Assembly (NCBI RefSeq): GCF_905171765.1
Contig: NC_053390.1
Location: forward strand, 513,033,565-513,097,564
Length of the DNA: 64,000 nt
Reading direction: 5' to 3'
Source of the DNA: Bufo bufo
Taxonomy: Eukaryota > Chordata > Amphibia > Anura > Bufonidae
Shown here: one piece after another, positions 21,756-32,600 of the stretch
Position numbering within the stretch: the stretch's first letter is position 1
Layout of the letters: every line of letters begins with the position of its first letter
Position numbers and translations under genes: made by a program
The notes under the pieces: generated by a model
Database searches by the model: none
The model's input: only the letters and a program-made list of their open reading frames with translations
Told to the model about the DNA's origin: nothing

Positions 21756-24089
21756 CCCCTTAAGGACTCAGCCCTATTTCACCTTAAGGACTTGGCCATT
21801 TTTTGCAAATCTGACCAGTGTCACTTTAAGTGCTGATAACTTTAAAACGCATTGACTTATTCAGGCCGTTCTGAGATTCTTTTTTCGTCACATATTGTAC
21901 TTCATGACACTGCTAAAATTGGGTCAAAAAAGTTAATTTTTTTGCATAAAAAATACCATATTTACCCCAAAAATTTGAAAAATTTGCAAATTTAAAAGTT
22001 TCAGTTTCTCTACTTCTGTAATACATAGTAATACCCCAAAAATTAAGATGACTTTACATTCCCCATATGTCTACTTCATGTTTGTAGCATTTTGGGAATG
22101 ATATTTTATTTTTTGGGGATGTTACAAGGCTTAGAAGTTTAGAAGCAAATCTTGAAATTTTTCTGAAATTTACAAAAACCCAATTTTTAGGGACCACTAC
22201 AGGTCTGAAGTCACTTTGCGAGGCTTACATAATAGAAACCGCCCAAAAATGACCGCATTCTATAAACGACACCCCTCAAGGTATTCAAAACTGATTTTAC
22301 AAACTTCGTTAACCCTTTAGGTGTTGCACAAGAGTTATTGGCAAATGGGGATGAAATTTGAGAATTTCATTTTTTTTCCTAATTTACCATTTTAACCCAT
22401 TTTTTCCACTAACAAAGCAAGGGTTAACAGCCAAACAAGATAGTATCTTTATTGCCCTGACTCTGCCGTTTACAGAAACACCCCATATGTGGCCGTAAAC
22501 TACTGTACGGGCACACAGTAGGGCGTAGAGGGAAAGGTGCGCCGTATGGTTTTTGGAAGCCAGATTTTGCTGGACTGTTTTTTTGACACCATGTCCCATT
22601 TGAAGCCCCCCTGATGCACCCCTAGAGTAGAAACTCCATACAAGTGACCCCATCTAAGAAACTACACCCCTCAAGGTATTCAAAACTTATTTTACAAACT
22701 TTGTTAACCCTTTAGGTGTTGCACAAGATTTAATGGAAAATAGAGATACAATTTCAAAATTTCACTTTTTTGGCAGATTTTCCATTTTAATATTTTTTTT
22801 CCAGTTACAAAGCAAGGGTTAACAGCCAAACAAAACTCATTATTTATGGCCCTGATTCTGTAGTTTACAGAAACACCCCATATGTGGTCGTAAACCACTG
22901 TACGGGCACACGGCAGGGCGCAGAAGGAAAGGAATGCCATACGGTTTTTGGAAGGCAGATTTTGCTGGACTGTTTTTTTTGACACCATGTCCCATTTGAA
23001 GCCCCCCTGATGCACCCCTAGAGTAGAAACTCCAAAAAAGTGACCCCATTTTAGAAACTACGGGATAGGGTGGCAGTTTTGTTGGTACTAGTTTAGGGTA
23101 CATATGATTTTTGGTTGCTCTATATTACACTTTTTTGTGCGGCAAGGTAACAAGAAATAGATTTTTTGGCATTTTTTTTTGTTATTTACAACATTCATCT
23201 GACAGGTTAGATCATGTGGTAATTTTATAGAGCAGGTTGTCACGGACGCAGCGATACCTAATATGTATACAATTTTTTTTATTTATGTAAGTTTTACACA
23301 ATGATTTCATTTTTAAAAACAAAAAAATTGTTTTAGTGTCTCTACGTAGTCTAAGAGCCATAGTTTTTTCAGTTTTTGGGCGATCATCTTAAGTAGGGTC
23401 TAATTTTTTGCGGGATGAGATGACAGTTTGATTGGCACTATTTTGGGGTGCATATGACTTTTTGATTGCTTGCTATTACACTTTTTGTGACGTAAGATGA
23501 CAAAAAAAGGCTTTTTTTACACCGTTTTTATTTTTATTTTTTTACGGTGGTCACCTGAGGGGTTAGGTCATGTGATATTTTTATAGAGCCGGTCAATACG
23601 GACGCGGAAATACCTAATATGTATACTTTTTTTTTATTTATTTAAGTTTTACACAATGATTTCATTTTTGAAACAAAAAAAATCATGTTTTAGTGTTTCC
23701 ATAGTCTAAGAGCCATAGTTTTTTCAGTTTTTGGGCGATTATCTTGGGTAGGGTATGATTTTTGCGGGATGAGATGACGGTTTGATTGGTACTATTTTGG
23801 CGTACATGCGACTTTTTTGATCACTTTTATTACCTTTTTTGGGAAGTAAGGTGGGCAAAATTTCAATTTCCTAATAGTTTATATTTTTTTATTTTTATGG
23901 CGTTCACCGTGCGGGGAAAGTAACATGACCGTTTTATAGATCAGGTCGTTACGGACGTGGCAATACCAAACATGCGTAGGGAATTTTATTTTTTTCATTT
24001 TTAATCAGTGATAAATGTGTTTTTTGATTTCTGAGTCCTTAAGGACTCGGGAAATAGGGCGTACCGGTACGCCCTGCGTCCTTAAGGGG
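21756..24089. mobile_element. 2.3-kb non-coding TTAA-flanked DNA element
   Basis: Flanked by TTAA at 21752-21755 and 24090-24093. The inverted ends begin CCCCTTAAGGAC (TCAG on the left, GCAGGGCG on the right). Inside are repeated blocks: 'GTTAACCCTTTAGGTGTTGC' (near 22308 and 22702), 'ACACCCCATATGTGG' (near 22479 and 22872), and three copies of a 'GG(A/T)C(G)...CGGACG' block with a T-rich tract near 23245, 23590 and 23950. No transposase. TTAA targets are known for piggyBac and Kolobok; which superfamily this non-autonomous element uses cannot be told here. Confidence 0.75.
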
Positions 24090-24093
24090 TTAA

Positions 24094-24310
24094 TCAAGCA
24101 GAGAAAAAAAAAAGGGTTTAAATGGCAACACAAAGCAGAGAAAAGAAAAGTTATAAATGGCAGTACTAAAATGCTAAAATTTAACTTTCAAGGATCACTG
24201 CTTCAAACCACACTCCTGCATCACTCCCACAAAATCACACTCGGCACCAGAAGCCCTTTTCTTTAACTCCACTTAATAAGAATCCCACTTAGTAGAGCAA
24301 GCCTATGTTA
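24094..24310 (-). other. CR1-like 5' UTR, distal part
   Basis: Continues the 5' UTR beyond the TTAA element. Ends with ACTCCACTTAATAAGAATCC and TTAGTAGAGCAAGCCT, a second copy of the unit at 21650-21690. Confidence 0.55.
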
Positions 24311-24759
24311 CTATGTGCAAAGGTGCCCATTAAGCCTTTAGTAATGGCTGTTATCGCCGATGTCTCTCTTTAGCTTGGTTAACTTCTTCCAGGGATGAAA
24401 ACGCTATCCTTTGGTTGTAGGATCTAGGATCTAAGAGGGTCATAGGAGGAAAACGCTCTCCTGCGCCTCATACCTTGGCTCTACCTCATTTCTGCAGCTG
24501 GCTTCACCCACTAATCTGTGGTGTGTAGCCTCAGCTCAACAACTCACTCTGCTATGCACTAACCTCCTAATCTTCCAGACTGTTCCACTAGGCCTGACCT
24601 AAGTATTTATATGACCTAAGTTCTATCCCCATCTAGTGGTGGGATGTATAAATTACACCTAGCAGGCCTATGAACAGGGATACAACAGGTGTTGCAATAC
24701 AAAATGACATGCAATATGATAATGCCGTTTCACAGTAATTTTGCAGTTCCCCCGTGTCC
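24311..24759. other. Spacer, nothing recognised
   Basis: A short direct repeat 'GGATCTAGGATCTAAG' near 24420. No gene, RNA or named element recognised. Confidence 0.4.
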
Positions 24760-24850
24760 TGAGTCGGATGCTGCAAATGGGTCCGCATTCCATCCGCAAA
24801 AAAGGACATCTGATGCGGACCAAATACATGGCCGTGTATGCATGAGGCCT
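24760..24850 (-). repeat. Partial copy of the GGCCT-ended MITE family
   Basis: Ends CGTGTATGCATGAGGCCT followed by TAA. Contains CATCCGCAAAAAAGGACA and TGCGGACC, shared with copies near 45119, 45555, 49416 and 54844. Confidence 0.6.
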
Positions 24851-24999
24851 TAAATACATTTTTGGATGGATATTACATACAGTGCTACTAAACATATAGG
24901 TTAATACAGCACCACATGCCTCTTAAAGTGATGCCACCTCTGACTCATCTTCTTCACACAGACATCTTAGGTACTTCAAAAAAAAATTTTTTATCATCC

Positions 25000-25480
25000 T
25001 CCCCTTCCTGGTGCCCCAACATTGCCATGCTGCTGTTATCCCCAATACTGTGCCTGCTATGCTCCCCAATGCCCACAAACACTATACTGCAGAAATAATA
25101 GCGCTCTACAGATAGTCCCTCCAATAACTCACAGACTGCCCTCAATATTAATAGTGCCCAAGACAGTACCCCCAATAGCAACCCTATTAATATTAATGCC
25201 CTCCATATTATGCCCAATAATAACACCCCTACAGTACCCCCAATATTAATAATGCCCCCATAGGGAAAAAAGGCTTCCCTATAGAGCTCCCAGCAGTAAC
25301 AAGAGCCCTCTATAAGGTACTTCTTTAAAGCCCCCAGTAGTAATAAAACCCCCATAGTGTCCTCAGTAGTTATAGTGACTCCTTTAGTGGCCCCAGTATT
25401 TATAATGCCCCAATGCGGTGCCCCCTGTGGTTATAATGACCCCCTGTAGTGTAACATGTATGATAATGCCTTCTGTAGTT
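25000..25480. repeat. Degenerate minisatellite (AATA-GCCCCCAGTA type)
   Basis: Many imperfect repeats of roughly 30-45 bp built on 'CCCCCAGTAGTAATA' or 'CCCAATATTAATA'. Not coding. Confidence 0.6.
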
Positions 25481-26727
25481 GTCTTGAATGTATTATAATG
25501 GATCTCCATCGTGCCAACTGCAGTATAATGCAACCTGTAGTACTAGTATGTGTAATGCTTGATTTTTTTTTGTGACACCTAGGGATTTTTATTAATGTTT
25601 TTAGAGAGAGAACTGTTTTCAGTTTTATTTGGGGAGAACTGCAAAAAATAACTGACAAAATGAATTTTGTTTGCAAACTACAGAATTACAATGTTTTAAA
25701 TACAGACCCCAAAATAAATTATATATATATTGTGAATATTTTTGCTTGAAATGGATGACTATGGTAAAGGTTAAAGGTTTTGGTTGGTGAGGACATTTTT
25801 TTTACTTATCTTTTTTTATATATTTCTTAAACTTTCATTATTGGCACATCATATGCCCCCCAGAGGTAATTAAAAGAGCTCTGGAAGACTGTAACAGCTT
25901 TTAAAAATGTTTTACTTTTGCCCTTTTACACTGCAACTGGAGCATCCAATGTAACTGGGGCTTTGTACAATGCAAAGCTGATCTGAGTGTGCTAAGACCC
26001 TGCAACTCTTCCACTGAGACACCTGGCGATCACATGTTCGGCGCTCACTGTTACTGAACAGCATGCATTGATTAATGGCGCTCTGGATTTAAGCTCAGTA
26101 CCAAGCACTGTACATAAAGGGTGCTTGTTCCTCATGAAGTTAAGCAATTGGTAATTTTTTTAAGACACTTTCCCTTTTAAATTCTGACTTATTCTGCTTC
26201 TTTTGTCAAATTGCTTTACTGGCTGAGAAAGGAAATTTGATTAAGGGGACAGTGGGTGATTTTTTTTTTTTTCGCAGCAATCAATGTCTGATCTAAATGA
26301 ACCTTTCTGAAATCTCATTTTATCTGCCTTCAATCAGGCAGGACAAGATGTTTTTAAACAGTTTGATGAAAAAAGGCTTCTTGGCAAGATGTGCTGAGCA
26401 GAATATAAAACAGTGGTTATTTTCATACTTTACAGTTATTTACCCACAGTAATTTTCTACTATTCTGCATTCGTTACCTACATATCTTGGTCCGACTAAA
26501 ATTTACATTAAATTAAAATGTAATCAAATATTTAAATCACAATCAGAACTATTAAGGACACTAGATGGAAATCCACCAGCTAGTTAGCGCCTACTAACAG
26601 AGATTGCTCTGGGACTAGTGACTGGGGATCTACTGTGGCAAAGCCCATACATCCTTGCAGTGGTTAAAGGCACTGTGCAGTTAAAAATATAATAATATAG
26701 CTTTAATACTATCTACACTAAGCCTTT
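25481..26727. other. Non-repetitive stretch, possible conserved non-coding sequence
   Basis: No ORF or repeat family recognised. The part at about 26120-26560 is AT-rich but not simple, and looks unlike the transposons around it. Whether it is conserved cannot be decided from one sequence. Confidence 0.3.
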
Positions 26728-26919
26728 AAAGGGAATCTGTCACCATGAATTTGGACTTTTATCAGCAGTAATACATGAGTATTACTGCAGATAAGGAGTC
26801 CAGATCGCCATTTGCCCATAAAGCTGCTCTGAAATACACAGTTAGGATTGCTGTGCTGTGCTAACACAATGAAGAGGATTGCTGTGCGCAGGCAGAGATC
26901 CTGGTGACAGATTCCCTTA
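26728..26919. mobile_element. Foldback MITE with GGGAATCTGTCACCA ends
   Basis: AAGGGAATCTGTCACCA at the left and TGGTGACAGATTCCCTT at the right are inverted copies about 190 bp apart. No coding capacity. Confidence 0.8.
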
Positions 26920-27265
26920 GGATACCGGAGGTTTTTTAATTTTTGCGTTTTCATTTTTCTTGCCTATCTTCCTTGAGCCATAACTTTTTTATATTTCCAT
27001 TTACATAGCTCTATAGGGCTTATTTTTTTACGGAAAAAGTTGTACTTTTCAATGCCGCCATTTATTATGGCATACAATGTAGTGGGAAGCGGTACAAAAC
27101 TCCAAATGGGGTGGAATTAGAAAAATGCAATTCCTCCACCGTTTTATGGGTTTTGTTCCCACGGCGTTCTGTTTGCTGCAAAACTGACCCATGCTCTTCA
27201 TTCTCAGTACGATTACAATGATACCTTATATGTATGGGTTTTTATGTCTAAATAGTGTAAAAAAA
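26920..27265. other. Spacer, nothing recognised
   Basis: AT-rich with an A run near 27255. No feature supported. Confidence 0.35.
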
Positions 27266-27855
27266 AAAGAATCCTAGAGTGTCAGCTAAAGACTTACAAA
27301 AGTCTCTGGCATATGCTAACATCCCTGTTAGCGAATCTACAATACGTAAAACATTAAACAAGAATGGATTTCATAGGAGGATACCACAGAGGAAGCCACT
27401 GCTGTCCAAAAAAACCATTGCTGCACATTTACAGTTTGCACAAGAGCACCTGGATGTTCCACAGCAGTACTGGCAAAATATTCTGTGGATAGATAAAACC
27501 AAAGTTGAGTTGTTTGGAAGAAACACACAACACTATGTGTGGAGAAAAAGAAGCACAGCGCACCAACATTAAAACCTCATTCCAACTGTGAAGTATGGTG
27601 GTGGGGGCATCGTTGTTTGGGGCTGCTTTCCTGCGTCAGGGCCTGGACGGATTGCTATCATCGGAGGAAAAATGAATTCCCAAGTTTATCAAGACATTTT
27701 GCAAGAGAACTTGAAGGCCATTTGTCCACCAGCTGAAGCTCAACAGAAGATGGGTGTTGCAACAGGACAACGACCCAAAGCATAGAAGTAAAACAACAGA
27801 ATGGCTTAAACAGAAGAAAATACGTCTTCGGGAATGGCCCAGTCAGAGTCCGGAC
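27266..27855 (+). pseudogene. Tc1-type transposase fragment
   Basis: Starts inside the second helix-turn-helix ('VSESTIRKTLNKNGFHRR') and continues with 'KPLLSKKTIAAHLQFA' and 'ILWIDKTKVELFG' (first catalytic Asp region, normally SDET). After a stop at 27570-27572 come 'KYGGGGIVVWGCFPASGPG' and 'QQDNDPKH' (second Asp, frame change near 27750), then 'REWPSQSPD', where it is cut exactly by the hAT2 end. The N-terminus and the last catalytic residue are absent. Dead before or after the hAT2 insertion. Confidence 0.85.
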
Positions 27856-28317
27856 TAGAGTTGAGCGAACCCGAACTGTAAAGTTCGAGTTCGTACCGAA
27901 CTTTAGGGTTTTCGGCACCCGGACTCGAACATTTACGTAAAAGTTCGGGTTCGGTGTTCGGCGATTTCTATGGCGCTTTTTGAAAGGCTGCAAAGCAGCC
28001 GATCAACAAGCGTCATACTACTTGCCCCAAAAGGCCATCACAGCCATGCCTACTATTGGCATGGCTGTGATTGGCCAACTGCAGCATGTGACCCAGCCTC
28101 TATTTAAGATGGAGTCACTTAGCGCCGCCCGTCACTCTGCTCGGATTAGTGTAGGGAGAGGCTGCAGCTGCTGTGAGGGAGAGATCAGGGAGCGATCTTA
28201 TCATTTCATCAATATCAATCATTTCTTCATTTCATCAATATCAATACCTGATCGGCAGCCATTTTATGCAACGATAGTGCACCAGCATAGTCTATCTGCA
28301 AGTCCATAAATACAGCT

Positions 28318-29098
28318 TTGGCATACTGGGGTGAAAAAACCCTCTAATATACTGCACATCTGGGATTACACGTGCATAAGTGACTGTCACATTTAGGCCA
28401 TAAATACGGCTTTGGCATACTGGGGTGAAAAAAGCATCTCATATACTGCACATCTGGGATTACATGTGCATAAGTGACTGTCACATGTAGGACAGAAATA
28501 CAGCTTTTTGGTTACTGGGGTGAAAAAAGCCTGTAATATACTGCACATCTGTGATTACTCGTGCATAAGTCACTGTTACATTTAGGACAGAAATACAGCT
28601 TTTTGGCTAGGGTGAAAAATCCCTCTAATATACTGCACATCTGGGATTAGACAAGCATAAGTGACTGTCACATTTAGGACAGAAATACAGCTTTTTGGTT
28701 AGGGTGAAAAAACCCTCTAATATACTGCACATCTGGGATTACACGTGCATAAGTGACTGTCACATTTAGGCCATAAATACGGCTTTGGCATACTGGGATG
28801 AAAAAAGCCTCTCATATACTGCACATCTGGGATTACACGTGCATAAGTGACTGTCACATTTAGGACAGAAATACAGCTTTTTGGTTAGGGTGAAAAACCC
28901 CTCTAATATACTGCACACCTGTGATTACACGTGCATAAGTGACTGTCACATTTAGGCCATAAATACGGCTTTGGCATACTGGGGTGAAAAAACCCTCTAA
29001 TATACTGCACATCTGGGATTAGACAAGCATAAGTGACTGTCACATTTAGGCCAGAAATACGGCTTTTTGGTTACTGGGGTGAAAAAAGCCTCTGATAT
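28318..29098 (+). repeat. 92-96-bp tandem array in hAT2, first part
   Basis: 'TACTGCACATCTGGG' or a variant starts at 28350, 28444, 28539, 28631, 28723, 28817, 28909 and 29003. The array is cut at 29098 by the chromovirus and resumes at 34431. Confidence 0.93.
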
Positions 29099-29589
29099 TG
29101 TCACGGAACCATGAACCAGACGTACAACAAGAGATAAATGAAAATAAGAAGGCTTTATTGAAAATAAAGCTGTAAAGCAAAATTCCAAACGGATGGTGAA
29201 ACCGAGCAGAGTCTTTGCGAAGCCAGAGGTCAGGAACCAGAAGGGTAGTCAGACAAAGCCAGGATCAGGAACCAGCAGGGTAGTCAGAGGAAGCCAGGAT
29301 CAGGAACCAGCAGGGTAGTCAGACGAAGCCAGGATCAGGAACCAGCAGGGTAGTCAGACGAAGCCAGGATCAGGAACCAGAAGCAGCAGCAGTCTTAGAA
29401 GCATGTGAACACAAGAGGACCAAGCAAGGAACTGAAGCCACAGACCTCCTATATATATGAGCTAGGCATCCAGCTCCTCCCAGGGGAAGGAGGAGCCGCA
29501 GGGTGGAAGGCTACAAGAAACCCAGAAACCAAGATGGCCGCCAGCACATGTCAAACAAAGGAGAGCATCAAGCAGGTAAGACCATGACA
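29099..29589 (-). repeat. Chromovirus 3' LTR
   Basis: 491 bp, TG...CA ended (TGTCACGG to CCATGACA on +). Preceded by GATAT, repeated after the other LTR. On the - strand it has a TATATATAG box (near 29452) and a CAATAAAG signal (near 29147). Four to five imperfect 34-bp repeats 'AGCCAGGATCAGGAACCAG' lie at 29215-29385. Confidence 0.95.
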
Positions 29590-29600
29590 GTACCTCCCCC

Positions 29601-32600
29601 TCAAGGGCCCCTCCTCCGCGGAGCACAAAACGGTTTCTGAGGGAAGCGTGCGTGGAAGGCTCGGAGCAAGGCAGGAGCATGGACATCTGCGGAGGGAACC
29701 CAGGAACGCTCCTCTGGACCATAACCACGCCAATGGACCAAAAACTGCAACCGACCGCGGACCAGGCGTGAGTCCAGGATATTGCTCACCTCATATTCCT
29801 CACGATTGCCCACTTGGACCGGACGAGGCCGAGGAACCGAGGAAGTGAAACGATTACACACCAGTGGCTTCAACAGGGAGACATGAAACACGTTGGAGAT
29901 CCGCATGCCAGGAGGAAGCGCAAGGGCATAGGCTACCGGGTTTACCCTGCAAAGCACTCGGAAGGGACCAACAAAGCGAGGCGCCAGCTTGGGAGTGGGC
30001 ACTCGAAGGTTGAGGTTGCGGGTGGACAACCATACACGGTCTCCGACCTGGTAGGAAGGAGCAGGCGCTCGTCTGCGATCAGCCTGGAGTCTCTGGCGCT
30101 GCGCAGAGACCTCAAGGGACTTCTGGATCTGTACCCAAGAAGCACGTAGGACGGAAAGGTGATCCTCCACAGCCGGAATATCCTGGGGAGAGAATACCTC
30201 CGGTAACACGGCAGGTTGGAACCCATAATTGGCCATGAAGGGAGACGTCCCAGAGGAAGAGTTCACCGCCGTGTTCCTGGCAAACTCAGCCCAAGGCAGG
30301 AGGTCAACCCAATTGTCTTGGTGATCGGAGACATAGCAACGAAGGAATTGCTCCAAGGCCTGATTGGATCGTTCTGCGGCCCCATTGGACTGAGGGTGGT
30401 AGGCCGAGGAGAAGGAGAGATGAATCCCCAACTGGGAGCAAAAGGCGCGCCAGAACCTGGACACAAACTGACTCCCCCGATCCGACACAATCTCCTTAGG
30501 CAAACCGTGCAACCTGAAGACCTCCCTGGCAAAAATCGTGGCCAACTCTTGTGCAGAGGGTAACTTCTTGAGAGGAACACAGTGGCACATTTTGGAAAAC
30601 CGATCCACAATCATGAGAATGACCGTATGGCCTCGGGATGCAGGGAGGTCCACAATGAAATCCATCCCCAGGTGTGACCATGGGCGCTCCCCGGTGGCTA
30701 TGGGTTGCAGAAGGCCCAACGGAAGGTGCCGAGGGGACTTACTCTGGGCACAAACGGAGCATGCCGCTACATATGCGGCGATGTCGGAACGTAGGGAAGG
30801 CCACCAGAACAGACGTGAAACAGCCCAGGACAGCTTATTCTTTCCAGGATGCCCCGCGGTCTTGGAGTTATGGTAGGTTCGCAACAACCGAGTGCGCAAC
30901 TCCTCAGGCACAAAACATCTGCCGTTGGGTCTCCCAGAGGGAGCACCAGATTGAGCCGCCAAAATCTGCTCACCCAGGGGAGAGGTCAGGCTGGTGCGAA
31001 TGGCGGCCAGGATCTTATTCGGAGGTATGACCGAAGTCGGAATCGACTCCTCCCTGGACAGCTCGGAGTACTGCCGTGATAAGGCATCCGCCCTGATGTT
31101 CTTGGAACCGGGTAGGTAGGAGACCACGTAATTAAAACGTGACAAGAACAGAGCCCATCTGGCCTGACGTGGTGTCAATCTCTTGGCCTCAGAAAGGTAG
31201 GTCAGATTCTTGTGGTCCGTCAGGATGAGAACCGGAACCACCGAACCCTCGAGCAAGTGCCTCCATTCTTTAAGGGCCTGCACGATGGCCAATAACTCCC
31301 TGTCACCAATCTGATAGTTGCACTCCGCGGAAGACAGTTTCCGGGAGTAAAACCCACAAGGAAGCAGAGGACCCTCTGGTGTTCTACGCTGAGACAGAAG
31401 GGCGCCTACTCCCGTCTCAGACGCGTCCACCTCGAGGACAAAGGGCAACCCAGGGTTGGGATGCGACAGAATCGGAGCCGACACAAAGGCGGACTTTAGG
31501 GCCTCAAAAGCTCGGATGGCCTCGAGCGGCCAGACCTGGGAATTACTGCCCTTCCTGGTCAGATCCGTGAGAGGCTTGGCCAGCATGGAAAAGTCCCTGA
31601 TGAACTTCCGATAATAATTGGCGAAGCCCAAAAAGCGCTGCAGGGAACGAAGACCACTGGGCTGGGGCCACTGTAAGACAGCCGAAACCTTCTCAGGATC
31701 CATGGAGAACCCCTCAGCGGAAATGATGTAACCTAAGAAGGTTACCTGGGATCGGTGAAATTCGCATTTCTCAAGCTTACCGAACAGCTTGTTCTCTCGT
31801 AACCGTTGCAACACTCGTCTGACATCCAGAATGTGGGCCTCCATGGATTCAGAATATACCAAGATGTCATCCAAATAGACTACCACACACTGCTGCAACA
31901 GGTCACGGAAAACATCGTTGATGAATTCCTGAAAGACTGCGGGCGCATTGCACAACCCAAAGGGCATAACCAAGGATTCGTAATGACCGGTCCTGGTGTT
32001 AAACGCGGTCTTCCACTCATCGCCCGCCTTGATCCTTACCAGGTTATATGCCGCCCTCAGGTCGAGTTTGGTAAAGACCGTGGCCCCTTTAAGGCGATCG
32101 AACAGCTCGGAAATCAAGGGTATCGGGTAAGCGTTCTTGATCGTGATGCGATTGAGACCCCTGTAATCGATGCAAGGCCTCAACTCACCGCCCTTCTTTT
32201 TCACAAAGAAAAATCCAGCCCCTGCCGGGGACGAAGATTTGCGAATGTGTCCGCGTGAAAGCGCCTCCCTCACGTACTCCTCCATGGCCTCATTCTCCGC
32301 TACCGACAGTGGATAGACTTTGCCACGAGGAGGAACGGCACCAGATTGTAACTCTATGGCACAATCGTATGGGCGGTGCGGAGGTAGGGCAACCGCGCGC
32401 ACCTTATCGAATACATCCCGGTACTCCTCGTATTCAGGAGGCAACAGAGAGTCCGAGGAAGTACACAGCAACTTGACAGACCCATGGATGCAACTAGCCC
32501 CACACTGCGGTGACCACGAGAGGATCTCGACCGATCTCCAATCGAAAGTCGGATTATGCTTCTGGAGCCAGGGGTACCCCAAGACCACCGAGTAGTGTGG

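Larger units (their letters stand above)
16625..24310 (-). mobile_element. CR1-like LINE with ORF1, ORF2 and interrupted 5' UTR
   Basis: Order on -: 5' UTR (24310-24094, then 21755-21494), ORF1 with zinc finger and esterase, a short spacer, then ORF2 with endonuclease and RT, ending near 16625 just before the palindromic block. A 2.3-kb TTAA element (21756-24089) sits in the 5' UTR. Each ORF has point stops, and the RT domain is duplicated in tandem. Placement in CR1/L2-type LINEs rests on the esterase ORF1 and the 'SGVPQ..VLGPILF' RT block. Confidence 0.88.
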
